Of a DNA stretch of 64,000 nucleotides, positions 1-9,358 are shown piece by piece. This stretch comes from Piscinibacter sp. XHJ-5 (GTDB lineage: Bacteria > Pseudomonadota > Gammaproteobacteria > Burkholderiales > Burkholderiaceae_C): positions 4,712,001-4,776,000 of the forward strand of contig NZ_CP123228.1 of the NCBI RefSeq assembly GCF_029855045.1, in the 5' to 3' direction. The stretch's first letter is position 1; each line of letters opens with the position of its first letter. The translations under genes and the position numbers were made by a program. Below the pieces are notes generated by a model. That model was not told the origin of the DNA. It was given only the letters and a program-made list of their open reading frames with translations, and did not search any database.

Positions 1-1
1 A

Positions 2-1304
<1,303 letters not shown>

Positions 1305-1310
1305 TCGGCC

Positions 1311-2156
1311 ATGGAACGCATCGAGCACCATGCCAGCTTCGGCGGCCGCCAGGAGGTGTGGCGGCACGCCAGCAGCACGCTGGGCTGCGAGATGAAGGTG
1401 GGCGTCTATCTGCCGCCGGCGGCGCTGCGCGGCGAGCGCTGCCCGGTGCTGTACTGGCTCTCCGGCCTCACCTGCACCGAGCAGAACTTCATCACCAAGG
1501 CCGGGGCGCAGGAGCATGCGGCGCAGCACGGGCTGATCGTGATCGCACCCGACACCAGTCCGCGCGGCAGCGCCGTGGCCGACGATCCGGCGTACGACCT
1601 GGGCCAGGGGGCGGGCTTCTACCTGAATGCCACGCAGGCACCGTGGGCCACGCACTTCCGCATGGAGGACTACGTGGTGCACGAGCTGCCCGCATGGGTC
1701 GAGCAACACTTTGCGGCCGGCGGACGTCGCGGCATCTTCGGTCACTCCATGGGCGGCCACGGCGCGCTGACACTAGCGCTGCGCCACCCTGGCCGCTATG
1801 CCAGCGTTTCGGCTTTCTCGCCGATCGTGGCGCCCGGCCAGGTGCCCTGGGGCCAGAAGGCTTTCGCCGCGTACCTGGGAGAGGACCGCAACGCCTGGGC
1901 GGCACACGACGCGGTGTCGCTGATGGCCGCGGCGCCCGAACGGCTGCCGCTGCTCGTGGACCAGGGCGAGGCGGACGAATTCCTTTCCACCCAGCTCAGG
2001 CCGGAGTTGCTCCAGGCCGCGTGCACGGCCGCCGGACATCCGCTGGCGCTGCGGATGCGTCCCGGGTACGACCACAGCTACTACTTCATCGCGAGCTTCA
2101 TGGGCGAGCACGTGGCCTTCCACGCGAATGCACTCGTTCCCGCAAGGACGACCTGA
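1311..2156 (+). CDS. fghA: S-formylglutathione hydrolase
   Basis: A 281-residue alpha/beta-hydrolase (esterase D family) that hydrolyses S-formylglutathione to formate and glutathione, the second step of formaldehyde detoxification. The nucleophile elbow GHSMGGHGAL places the catalytic Ser at about residue 146; the His is in GYDHSYYFI near the C-terminus. SGLTCTEQNF and the APDTSPRG segment are family hallmarks. Length is typical (about 280). The start lies 6 bp after the frmA stop, implying cotranscription. In E. coli nomenclature this would be frmB. Confidence 0.95.
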   Translation: MERIEHHASFGGRQEVWRHASSTLGCEMKVGVYLPPAALRGERCPVLYWLSGLTCTEQNFITKAGAQEHAAQHGLIVIAPDTSPRGSAVADDPAYDLGQGAGFYLNATQAPWATHFRMEDYVVHELPAWVEQHFAAGGRRGIFGHSMGGHGALTLALRHPGRYASVSAFSPIVAPGQVPWGQKAFAAYLGEDRNAWAAHDAVSLMAAAPERLPLLVDQGEADEFLSTQLRPELLQAACTAAGHPLALRMRPGYDHSYYFIASFMGEHVAFHANALVPARTT

Positions 2157-2270
2157 CCGCCCGTCGAAACGTCGAGGAAGACGGCTGGCAGCGGACCTGC
2201 ATCCGCAATCCGGAGGATGCGCGTGCGCAGGCTCGACAACTACAACTGCGCCATCGCAGAGGAGAGACCG

Positions 2271-2345
2271 ATGGTCATGCGGGGCTCGAGACGCGGCGCG
2301 CATTCGCGGCAGATCATCGCCCGGTGGAGCGTGGTCTTCGCATGA
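2271..2345 (+). CDS. Possible 24-codon leader ORF coupled to the downstream protease
   Basis: A short ORF (MVMRGSRRGAHSRQ...) has a good GGAGAG ribosome site 4 nt before its ATG, and its TGA overlaps the protease ATG as ATGA. The protease has only a distant, weak ribosome site of its own, so translational coupling is a reasonable guess. The peptide is Arg-rich, resembles nothing I know, and could be fortuitous. Confidence 0.25.
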   Translation: MVMRGSRRGAHSRQIIARWSVVFA

Positions 2346-3319
2346 GCTCGCCTACACCGAAAGGACTGGTGATCGCGCTCGACCTCGTGGCTGCCCCGCC
2401 GGGCGATCCGCTGCCGCCCATTGGCTCGGCCCGCACGGCCGCATTGCGTCGCCTGCGCGCGCTGACCCACCAGCGCAACATCGTCGGTGTGGGGATCAGC
2501 GAGAAGACGACCGATGATGAAACGACCGGCGAGCTGAGTCTTTGCTTCTACGTGCGCAGGAAGACGCCCTTGAGCAAGGTGCGCGGGGACATGGTCGTTC
2601 CGCCCTTCGTCTGCGTGTGGGGCGACCGGAGCTACCTGACCGACGTCAAGGAGATCGGGCCGTGCCGACTCCACCATTCCGCGGTCACCGGACTGCGCAG
2701 CGGCGCGAGCGTGTCGCACGCCGCAACCGCAGCGGGCACCATCGGCGCCATCGTGCAGCGAAACGGCATGCCTTGCATCCTCAGCAACGCCCATGTGCTG
2801 GCGCGCAGCGGCAAGGCCAGGCTCGGCGACCCCATCCTCGCGCCCGGCACGACGGACGGCGGAAAACTGTCCACCGATCTTGTCGCCAGGCTGGTTGCGT
2901 TCGCGCCGCTCGACGGGTTCGGCGAGAACCTCGTGGATGCTGCCGTGGCGGAGATCCTGCCCGACAAGGCCCGAAGCATTCGATTCGATATCCCGGGCGT
3001 CTCGGCGCCCCGACGGATTGGCAAGGTGCGGCGTGGCATGCAGGTGATGAAGACCGGCAAGGCGACGCAGCAGACCGAGGCCCATGTGATCGACGAGCAC
3101 TTTCGCACCCTGCTGCCCTACCCCGGACTGGGTCTGGTTCGCTTCGTCGACCAGATCCTCTGCACGTCGTTTGCCGATCCGGGCGACTCTGGTGCCCTCG
3201 TCGTCGATACAGCCTCCGGGCACGTGGTCGGCCTTCACTTTTCCGGCAACGACCAGGTCAGCATCTGCAATCCCATCGGCCCGGTGCTCCAGGCGCTGGG
3301 CATTTCATTCGCTCTTTGA
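2342..3319 (+). CDS. Trypsin-fold serine protease-like protein (Nal1-like)
   Basis: A 325-residue protein with the chymotrypsin-fold layout of the bacterial Nal1-like proteins: an N-terminal beta region (NIVGVGISEK...ELSLCFYVRRK), then GTIGAIV and LSNAHVLA with the catalytic His, an Asp in ENLVDAAVAE, and the catalytic Ser in GDSGALVV. No signal peptide is evident at the chosen start, so location is unclear; the substrate is unknown. The open frame extends far upstream over fghA, but that part is a shadow. The MSSPTPKG start is chosen because family similarity begins just after it. The lipoprotein gene follows after 22 bp. Confidence 0.75.
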   Translation: MSSPTPKGLVIALDLVAAPPGDPLPPIGSARTAALRRLRALTHQRNIVGVGISEKTTDDETTGELSLCFYVRRKTPLSKVRGDMVVPPFVCVWGDRSYLTDVKEIGPCRLHHSAVTGLRSGASVSHAATAAGTIGAIVQRNGMPCILSNAHVLARSGKARLGDPILAPGTTDGGKLSTDLVARLVAFAPLDGFGENLVDAAVAEILPDKARSIRFDIPGVSAPRRIGKVRRGMQVMKTGKATQQTEAHVIDEHFRTLLPYPGLGLVRFVDQILCTSFADPGDSGALVVDTASGHVVGLHFSGNDQVSICNPIGPVLQALGISFAL

Positions 3320-3341
3320 CTCGAACCACCAGGAGATCGCA

Positions 3342-4370
3342 ATGAGGAGGATCATGTCGACCATGGCGCTGTGCGGCGCTGCCGCACTCGGTGGATGCGC
3401 AGCGGTGAACTCGACGCCCGGCGTGACGCGGTCCAGCGGCGGGCTGATGTACTTCATGCCCAAGCGTGACGTCCTGATCACCATCACGGCAGCGAGCGGA
3501 AGCATCACGTCGATCACGGCGGCGCCTTCCACGTCGTATGCAGATCGCAGCAAGGCCTACCAGCTGGACTACCAGCCCCACCTGCTTGCCAAGAACACGA
3601 TGGACCTGGACGTGAGCGAGGCCGGCCTGCTGACCAGTTCCCAAGCCAACCAGACGGGCGACGCCGTGGCCGCGCTCGCCGGTCTGGGAACCCTCGCCGG
3701 CTACGTTCGCGGCAGCAACCTCGTCATCCAGTCCAGCCCCACGGGGGCCAAGTTGATGGCAGCCACGGATGAATGCCTGCAGGACGGCAGCTACAGCTAC
3801 CTGTTGCCGGTCGACGGCCCGAACGTGCGCGATCTGTGCAGCGGCATCCGGGTCAGCATCGAACGGCATGGATGGAACCTCGACTCCAGGACGAACGATA
3901 TCGGTCCGACGAGCAACCTGACCGACGGGAACACGTACGCGGGCGTGTTCTATCGCACCAACCTCCCGTACAAGGTGACGATCTCCTCCTCCGGCCTGAA
4001 GTCAGAGACCATCGTGCACTCGCCTTCCGAGTCGGCGACGCACTTCCTGCCGCTTGCGCGCACGGCCTTTGCCAACAACGATGCAAAGATCACCCTCGCG
4101 CATGGCGCTGGCGTGCCGTCCAAGTATGTGCAGGACACGGACGGGGAAGCTGCTGCGCTCCTGAAGCTGCCCGCTGCCATCGTCACCCCCTACTTCGCCG
4201 CCATAGGGCAGCTCTTCACGGCCTTCAGCAGCCGGCGCACCTCGCAGGCCGCCGACATGACCAGCAGCATTGCGCTGGAACTGGCCAAGCTGAAGTACCA
4301 GAGCTGCCTCAAGGCCATCGAGGCCAAGGACACCGACCTGATTGCCAGCTTGAAGTGCCAGGCGGACTGA
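3342..4370 (+). CDS. Uncharacterised secreted lipoprotein
   Basis: A 342-residue protein beginning MRRIMSTMALCGAAALGGCAA, a clear lipoprotein signal with lipobox LGGC, so it should be acylated and envelope-bound. The rest is Ser/Thr-rich, with alternating hydrophobic stretches and no motif I recognise (a Cys pair surrounds DECLQDG...RDLCSGI, and another pair ends the protein at SCLKAIEA...SLKCQAD). The ATG has an AGGAGA ribosome site 5 nt upstream. It lies 22 bp after the protease gene on the same strand, which suggests a protease-lipoprotein pair; the functional link is inferred only from position. Confidence 0.75.
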   Translation: MRRIMSTMALCGAAALGGCAAVNSTPGVTRSSGGLMYFMPKRDVLITITAASGSITSITAAPSTSYADRSKAYQLDYQPHLLAKNTMDLDVSEAGLLTSSQANQTGDAVAALAGLGTLAGYVRGSNLVIQSSPTGAKLMAATDECLQDGSYSYLLPVDGPNVRDLCSGIRVSIERHGWNLDSRTNDIGPTSNLTDGNTYAGVFYRTNLPYKVTISSSGLKSETIVHSPSESATHFLPLARTAFANNDAKITLAHGAGVPSKYVQDTDGEAAALLKLPAAIVTPYFAAIGQLFTAFSSRRTSQAADMTSSIALELAKLKYQSCLKAIEAKDTDLIASLKCQAD

Positions 4371-4406
4371 CGACGCGCGCGCTCGTCGAGGTGATGTGAC
4401 CCTCGC

Positions 4407-4760
4407 TCAGACGTCCACGATGGGCTCGAAGCCGCCGTAGATCAGGCGCTGTCCGTCGAACGGCATCGGGTTGCTCTCGGGTTGCAGGCGCGGGTCGGCC
4501 ATCACCTTCTTCATTCCCTCGTCGCGCACCGCGCGCGACGGCCAGACGACCCACGAAAACACCACCGTCTCGTCGTCCCTGCGCTTCACCGCCATCGGGA
4601 ACGAGGTGACCTTGCCTTCCGGCACGTCGTCGCCCCAGCACTCCACCACGCGCTCGGCGCCGTGTTCCTTGAACACCACGGCCGCCCGCTCGGCGTGCTT
4701 GCGATACGCCTCGCGGTTGGCGGAAGGCACGGCAGCGACGAATCCATCCACGTACGACAT
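4407..4760 (-). CDS. DUF1428 family protein
   Basis: A 117-residue cytoplasmic protein with the full DUF1428 pattern: MSYVDGFVAAVP at the start, ERVVECWGDDVPEGKVTSF in the middle, then VVFSWVVWPSR and DGQRLIYGGFEPIVDV at the end. Families of this kind have a dimeric alpha/beta ferredoxin-like fold; the biochemical role is unknown. Two ATGs lie in frame; the one at 4760 is preferred because AAGGAG lies 6 nt away, whereas the other abuts it. Its promoter side faces the MITE-like element, and tetR lies beyond on the same strand. Confidence 0.85.
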   Translation of the reverse strand: MSYVDGFVAAVPSANREAYRKHAERAAVVFKEHGAERVVECWGDDVPEGKVTSFPMAVKRRDDETVVFSWVVWPSRAVRDEGMKKVMADPRLQPESNPMPFDGQRLIYGGFEPIVDV

Positions 4761-4887
4761 GTCCATCTCCTTTTGTCGGGGCGCCCCTGCGCCCTCCCTG
4801 ACACGACGGACCGCGGCTGCCGGCTTCGACATCGGAGGCCGACTGTTACACCTCCATGCAGGCGTGGCTGCCGACCGCAAACGTTCC

Positions 4888-4986
4888 CTAGTGTCGTGAG
4901 TCCAGTATTGGCCCCTTCGCGCAGCCGCCCGATCATCACCATCTGGTCGAATCGAAATGCCACGTATTTCCAACTCACGACACTAG
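4888..4986. mobile_element. 99-bp MITE-like element with perfect 14-bp terminal inverted repeats
   Basis: The ends are CTAGTGTCGTGAGT (4888-4901) and its exact reverse complement ACTCACGACACTAG (4973-4986), enclosing 71 bp that encode no complete protein. Ends carrying CTAG/TA recall elements mobilised by IS630/Tc1-type transposases, but no transposase is present, so this would be non-autonomous. The right end reaches into the adjacent tetR gene and supplies its TAG stop codon. No second copy was noticed in the window. Confidence 0.6.
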
Positions 4987-5639
4987 CGCTTGCCGGATCG
5001 CTCGCGGGCCTCGGCCAGGGCCTGCCGCACCAACGCCTGCGCCGCCCAGCCGCTGGCGGCCAGCGCCTCGTCGAGACTGGCGCCGGCAACGTCGCGCAGC
5101 GACAGCGCCGCTTCCGTTCCCATCAGCATGGCCAGCGCATGGACGAGCCGTCGTCGCGCGCCGGCGGTCAGCTCGCTCTTCATGGCCTCGACGATGGGCG
5201 TCACGTACTGCATGCGCCGCGCAGGGCGCGGCGGCCGCGACTCCGGCGGGCTGTCCAGCCATGCCGACATGAACGAACGCTCCACCGCGTGCAAGCCCAC
5301 CTCGTCGTCGAGCAGCAGCTTGTTCATGGTGCGCGCCGCGCGGGCGGCCGCTTCCGCGGGATCGTCGTGCCCGCGACGGAAGAAGCTTTCCAGTGGCGGC
5401 ACTGCCCGTTCGAACATCGCGTCGCTGATCAGGTCCTCGACCGAGGCGTAGTAGCGATAGGCCGTGGCGCGCGACACCATCGCGCGCTCCGCCACTTCCG
5501 GGAAGCTTGGCTTGCGGCCGCCCTCGCACAGTGCGAGCGCGGCCTCGATGAGCGCGCGCCGCGTGCGCCGGCGTTGATTGACGCGGCCGTCGCCGGCCGT
5601 GGCGCCGCGCGAATCCCCGCTTGACGTGTCGGTTTTCAT
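4983..5639 (-). CDS. TetR-family transcriptional regulator
   Basis: A 218-residue regulator. The N-terminal helix-turn-helix covers about residues 22-65 (RRALIEAALALCEGG, then FPEVAERAMVSRATAYRYY, where the recognition helix lies); the C-terminal helical domain would bind a ligand. The start MKTDTSSGD is chosen because upstream in-frame Met codons lie within the divergent promoter. The stop TAG belongs to the end of the MITE-like element, so the C-terminus may have been trimmed by insertion. It is divergent from the NTF2-like gene at 5717 across a 77-bp region carrying a large inverted repeat, so it probably represses itself and that gene plus the membrane-protein gene behind it. Confidence 0.85.
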   Translation of the reverse strand: MKTDTSSGDSRGATAGDGRVNQRRRTRRALIEAALALCEGGRKPSFPEVAERAMVSRATAYRYYASVEDLISDAMFERAVPPLESFFRRGHDDPAEAAARAARTMNKLLLDDEVGLHAVERSFMSAWLDSPPESRPPRPARRMQYVTPIVEAMKSELTAGARRRLVHALAMLMGTEAALSLRDVAGASLDEALAASGWAAQALVRQALAEARERSGKR

Positions 5640-5645
5640 TGCTTC

Positions 5646-5687
5646 ATAATGAGATTGCTGTCTCATGAAGAGAGACGGTCTCATTAT
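5646..5687. promoter_or_regulatory. Inverted-repeat operator between tetR and the NTF2-like gene
   Basis: Perfect 9-bp arms ATAATGAGA (5646-5654) and TCTCATTAT (5679-5687) flank a centre that carries two smaller repeats (TGAGA/TCTCA at 5650-5665, GAGAC/GTCTC at 5672-5682). The nested symmetry lies in the divergent intergenic region, as expected for cooperative binding of TetR dimers. Confidence 0.6.
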
Positions 5688-5716
5688 ACATCTTTGTCGC
5701 ATGAGCGAGGAACACC

Positions 5717-6154
5717 ATGGAAGCAATCCCCAAGGAACAGTTCGATCGCATGATCGATCGCCATTTCCGCTTCGAGGCGCATGACGATGTCGAGGGCGTC
5801 TTGAGCACGATGAGCCCCGACGTCGAGCACGAAGTGGTCGGCTCGCCCACCGGCCCGCTGCACGGTGTCCAGCAGGCGCGCGCCTTCTACGACGCGCTGT
5901 TCGCGGATCTGAGCGGCGAGAAGGTGACGTCGCTGCGCCGCTACTACGGGCCTGATTTCGTCGTCGACGAGAGCATGTGGGAGGGCACCGCGCCCGGAAC
6001 GCCGTTCGGCATTTCCGGCGGAGGCCGGCGCCTGAGCTTTCGCCTGCTGCACGTGTTCGACATGGCGCCCGATGGCTTGATCCGGCGCGAGAACGTGTGG
6101 ATCGATCTCGCCTCCATCATGCGGCAGCTGGGCGCTGCGCCGGTCGCATCGTGA
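5717..6154 (+). CDS. NTF2-like/SnoaL-fold protein
   Basis: A 145-residue protein with the NTF2-like alpha+beta cone fold: an N-terminal helix (EQFDRMIDRHFRFEAHDD), VEGVLSTMSPDVEHEVVGSP, a HGVQQARAFYDALFADL helix, then strands ending SFRLLHVFDMAPDGLIRRENVWID. SnoaL-like proteins include small isomerases, hydrolases and ligand binders; catalytic residues cannot be named here. It is divergent from tetR and is followed after 29 bp by a small membrane-protein gene, so it is probably controlled by the neighbouring TetR. Confidence 0.8.
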   Translation: MEAIPKEQFDRMIDRHFRFEAHDDVEGVLSTMSPDVEHEVVGSPTGPLHGVQQARAFYDALFADLSGEKVTSLRRYYGPDFVVDESMWEGTAPGTPFGISGGGRRLSFRLLHVFDMAPDGLIRRENVWIDLASIMRQLGAAPVAS

Positions 6155-6183
6155 CGGTCCACCGAACATCAAGGAGCATCTCC

Positions 6184-6615
6184 ATGACCGACAACGCTCG
6201 CAGCCGCGCCTGGTTCCGCGTGGGCATCGTCTACTTCGTCGTCGCGGTCGCGCTGGGCATCGCGATGGGAGCCTCCGGCGACCACTCGCTCACCGCGGTG
6301 CACGCACACCTCAATCTCCTCGGCTGGGTCAGCATGGCACTGTTCGCGCTGATCGGCATGGCCCATCCGGCCGTCACCGAAGGGCCGGTGGCGACAGCGC
6401 AGTTCTGGCTGCACAACACCGGCGTGCCCGTCATGCTGGCCGCACTGGCGCTGCGGCTCAAGGGCTACACGGCGGCCGAGCCGGTGATCGGCCTGGCCTC
6501 CGTCGTCGTCGGCATCGGTGTGGCGCTTTTCGCCTGGCTGGTGCTGACCCGCATCGGTGCGCAGTCCGCCACCAGCACAAAAGGCGGCGAGACGGCGCGA
6601 CTGCACCTGTCGTGA
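6184..6615 (+). CDS. Small four-helix membrane protein with a His-rich motif
   Basis: A 143-residue inner-membrane protein with about four hydrophobic helices (residues about 12-30, 40-60, 74-92, 102-122). The motif HAHLNLLGWVSM at the second helix resembles His motifs of haem-copper oxidase subunit I-like proteins and of small relatives often annotated as such, and a further His lies in QFWLHNTGV. Haem binding is only inferred. It starts 29 bp after the NTF2-like gene with an AAGGAGCATCTCC ribosome site, so the two likely share a transcript. Confidence 0.7.
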   Translation: MTDNARSRAWFRVGIVYFVVAVALGIAMGASGDHSLTAVHAHLNLLGWVSMALFALIGMAHPAVTEGPVATAQFWLHNTGVPVMLAALALRLKGYTAAEPVIGLASVVVGIGVALFAWLVLTRIGAQSATSTKGGETARLHLS

Positions 6616-6686
6616 CGAGGCCATGGGGCGCGTCTCGGCCGACGACACGAGCCCCGGATGCAGCGCGAGGCATGCCGCGTCGTTGA

Positions 6687-7583
6687 TCACGCGAAGGGCG
6701 CGCGCCGCACCTCGTCCATCAACCAGCGCTGGAAGGCAGCGACCTTCGCGTTGACCGGCTTGCCTTTGGGCCGCACGAAGTAGTACGCCGCTCCCGGATC
6801 CACGGTCACGTCGAGCAACTGCGCCAATTGGCCGGAGTGCAGGTCGTCCTGCAACAGGCCGCGAAAGAACAGGGCCACGCCGTGGCCGTCGACGGCTGCG
6901 CGACGCAAGGCATGCGAGTCGTCGATCAGCACCACGTCGAGCCGGCGGGACGACGTGTCGCCCGCACGCCTGAACCACTCTTCCCAGTGGCGCTTGTCGA
7001 ACTCGCAAAGCAGCCGCTGCCGCGCGAGCGCGGCCAGCCCCTTGCGCGGTGCGAGCTCGCGCGCCAGCGCCGGGGTGCACACGGCGACGAACTCGCCGGT
7101 CAGCACCTTCCTGACCTCCGCATCCTCCCAGCGGCCATGGCCCCAGTTGATGCCGGCATCGACGTCGTCGTGCAGGAAGTCCGCCGGCTGATAAGCGTGG
7201 CGCAGCTGCAGATCGATGTTGGGGTGCCGTGCCCACCACCGGCCCAACCGCGGGGTGAGCCACTTCGCGGAGAAGTACGGCGCGATGCTGACGGTCAGCG
7301 CGTCTTGCGCATCGCTGATCAGCAACTGCCGAACCGCGCGTTCCAGTGACTCGAACCCGGCGCTGCATTCGGTGCACAGGCGGCGTCCGTCATCAGTGAG
7401 CTCGATGCGCCGGTGCAACCGCCGCAGCAGCGCGATGCCCAGGTGCTGCTCGAGGTGCCTCACGTGGTGACTGAGCGCCGACTGCGTCACGTGCAGTTCG
7501 TCGGCCGCGCGCTTGAAGCTGCCATGCCGGCCCACCGCCTCGAACGCGCGCAGCTGGTTGACGAGCATCGTCGACAAGGCCAT
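6687..7583 (-). CDS. LysR-family regulator, GcvA-like
   Basis: A 298-residue LysR-type regulator. The winged helix-turn-helix occupies the first 65 residues (LRAFEAVGRHGSFKRAADEL, TQSALSHHVRHLE) and the GcvA-like effector domain follows (VSIAPYFSAKWLTPRLGRW, then DAGINWGHG and the C-terminal YYFVRPKGKP). It is divergent from the ornithine cyclodeaminase-like gene, with symmetric sequences between them, so it probably controls that gene. The effector cannot be read from the sequence. Confidence 0.9.
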   Translation of the reverse strand: MALSTMLVNQLRAFEAVGRHGSFKRAADELHVTQSALSHHVRHLEQHLGIALLRRLHRRIELTDDGRRLCTECSAGFESLERAVRQLLISDAQDALTVSIAPYFSAKWLTPRLGRWWARHPNIDLQLRHAYQPADFLHDDVDAGINWGHGRWEDAEVRKVLTGEFVAVCTPALARELAPRKGLAALARQRLLCEFDKRHWEEWFRRAGDTSSRRLDVVLIDDSHALRRAAVDGHGVALFFRGLLQDDLHSGQLAQLLDVTVDPGAAYYFVRPKGKPVNAKVAAFQRWLMDEVRRAPFA

Positions 7584-7596
7584 GGCTCATCTTACG

Positions 7597-7697
7597 CTTG
7601 AGTCGTGCTCAAGTGAAAGCAAGCCAAAGCGTTTGAGCTTCCGGTTGTGAGGGACAAATATGTGTGCATTGCCACACGGACCTTTGAGCCCAGCTCA
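7597..7697. promoter_or_regulatory. Divergent control region with two palindromes, likely LysR sites
   Basis: CTTGAG-N5-CTCAAG lies at 7597-7613 just upstream of the lysR start, and TGAGC-N3-GCTCA at 7685-7697 just upstream of the cyclodeaminase start. Both share TGAG/CTCA half-sites. Placement between a LysR gene and its divergent neighbour fits an autorepression site and an activation site. Confidence 0.45.
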
Positions 7698-7705
7698 CCA
7701 CAATC

Positions 7706-8713
7706 ATGACCAACACCTCTTCGACCAAGCTCGACAAGGCGGCCTTCGAGATCCGCAAGGGCGGCCTCCCGGTCCGCACCCTGAGCGAATCCGACGTCGA
7801 GCGCTGCCTGCCCCTGCCTCGACTGCTCGATGCCCTGGAAGAGGGGTTCGAGGCCCTCGAGCGCGGTGAGGTGCAGGCGCCGCCCCGACCGGAGATCGTG
7901 ATTCCGGGCCGGGGATTCAGCCTGGCGATGCCCGCATGGCAACCGGGCTCGAAGATCGCGGTCAAGGTCGTCAATGTCTTCGACGGCAACCTGCGCGCGG
8001 GGTGGCCGAGCCATCTGTCGCTGATCACGCTGTACGAGGCAGACACGGGTGTCGCCTGCTGCGTGATGGACGGCACCTACATCACGGCGGTGCGCACGGC
8101 GGCGTCCGCTGCACTGTCGGTCCGGATGCTGGCGCGCCCCGACGCGCGGGTCGCCACCGTGATCGGCGCCGGCGTGCAGGCGCGCGAGCACTTGCGCCTG
8201 CTCCCGCTCGTGCGGCAGTTCGACCACATCAACGTCTGCTCACTGCATGACGACGAAGCCCGGCGGCTGGCCGCAAGTCATCCACTGGCACGCGCGCCGG
8301 GCGATGCGCGCGCCGCGGTCGCCGAGTCCGACGTGGTGTGCCTGGCCACCCACAGCGCGGAGCCGGTCATTGATCCGGACTGGCTTCGGCCCGGTACCCA
8401 TGTCTCATCCGTCGGCTATCACCCTCCGGCCGGCGAGTTGCCGGTGCGCCTGCCGCGCGAGCACCGACTCTTCGTCGAAACCCTGGATGCGCTGCTGCCC
8501 CCGCCGGTCGGATGCGCCGAGCTGTCGACGATCGATCGTGCCCGGGCGACCACGCTGGGTGCTGTCGCGCTGGGCAAGGCGCCGGGCCGTTGCAACGACG
8601 AGGACATCACCGTCTACAAGGCAATGGGCATTGCCATGGAAGACCTGGTGGCCGCGAACCTCGCGTTGCGCTGCGCGGTCGAGCAGGGCGTCGGCGACTT
8701 CATGCGCTGGTGA
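7706..8713 (+). CDS. Ornithine cyclodeaminase / mu-crystallin family protein
   Basis: A 335-residue NAD(P)-dependent enzyme of the OCD/mu-crystallin family, which includes ornithine cyclodeaminase, alanine dehydrogenase and ketimine or imino-acid reductases. Visible signatures are MDGTYITAVRTAASAAL in the substrate domain, the Rossmann VIGAGVQAREHL, and the C-terminal ITVYKAMGIAMEDLVAA. The exact substrate cannot be assigned. It is transcribed away from a LysR regulator, suggesting induction by its substrate, perhaps an amino acid. The start is ATG in the CACAATCATGACC context without a strong ribosome site. Confidence 0.85.
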   Translation: MTNTSSTKLDKAAFEIRKGGLPVRTLSESDVERCLPLPRLLDALEEGFEALERGEVQAPPRPEIVIPGRGFSLAMPAWQPGSKIAVKVVNVFDGNLRAGWPSHLSLITLYEADTGVACCVMDGTYITAVRTAASAALSVRMLARPDARVATVIGAGVQAREHLRLLPLVRQFDHINVCSLHDDEARRLAASHPLARAPGDARAAVAESDVVCLATHSAEPVIDPDWLRPGTHVSSVGYHPPAGELPVRLPREHRLFVETLDALLPPPVGCAELSTIDRARATTLGAVALGKAPGRCNDEDITVYKAMGIAMEDLVAANLALRCAVEQGVGDFMRW

Positions 8714-8806
8714 TGCGCACGCCGCGACATGAGCCCTGCGCTCCCGTTCTTGATCCGTTCACGTCAACCGAGGCCAGGCCGGCCTCACCAACCCAGGAGA
8801 GTCATG

Positions 8807-9358
8807 ATGAAACCCAATGCCATCCTTGCCTGCATCGGCCTCGCACTGGGCGCCGCCTGCGTGACGACGACGACGTACGCTCACGGCGACCCCGAGCCCA
8901 CTGATTTCAAGCTGCAGGAGCTGCTGCACGATGCCCGAAAGGCCACCAGGCCGTTCACGGACCTGCAGAGCGCACTGGCCGCCGGGTACACCAAGTTTCC
9001 CGACCTGAACGGCGACTGCGTCGACCAGCCCGGTCAAGGGGGCATGGGCATCCACTACGTCAACCCTGCGCTGGTGGGCGACGCCGAGCTCGACCCCATG
9101 CGTCCGGAGTTCCTGGTCTATCGCCAGGACCGCCATGGCAGGCACGAGCTGGTGGCGCTCGAGTACGTGGTGTTCGCGCCGTACTGGGACGCCGCGCATC
9201 CCCAGCCCCCCGTGCTCTTCGGCCATCCGATGCACCTGGTGCGCACGCCGAACCGCTACGGCACAGCCATGCCCTTCTACGAGCTGCATGTGTGGCTGTG
9301 GGAGCACAACCCGAACGGCCTGTTCAACGACTGGAACCCGAGGTTCAGCTGCCGCTAG
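8807..9358 (+). CDS. Secreted uncharacterised protein
   Basis: A 183-residue protein with a signal peptide (MKPNAILACIGLALGAACVTTTTYAHGD; cleavage probably after YAHG or nearby), so likely periplasmic. The mature part has conserved-looking blocks GGMGIHYVNP, RPEFLVYRQ, ALEYVVFAPYW, FYELHVWLW and NPNGLFNDWNPRFSC and two Cys that could form a disulfide (GDCV and the final FSC). These blocks recur in uncharacterised secreted proteins; I know no function. Two adjacent ATGs exist; the second is chosen because AGGAG lies 7 nt away. A long non-coding gap follows. Confidence 0.7.
   Translation: MKPNAILACIGLALGAACVTTTTYAHGDPEPTDFKLQELLHDARKATRPFTDLQSALAAGYTKFPDLNGDCVDQPGQGGMGIHYVNPALVGDAELDPMRPEFLVYRQDRHGRHELVALEYVVFAPYWDAAHPQPPVLFGHPMHLVRTPNRYGTAMPFYELHVWLWEHNPNGLFNDWNPRFSCR

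Noticed and set aside
2157..2341. N-terminal extension of the Nal1-like protease into fghA
   Set aside because: The open frame exists only because of GC bias; similarity to the protease family begins near the chosen start.
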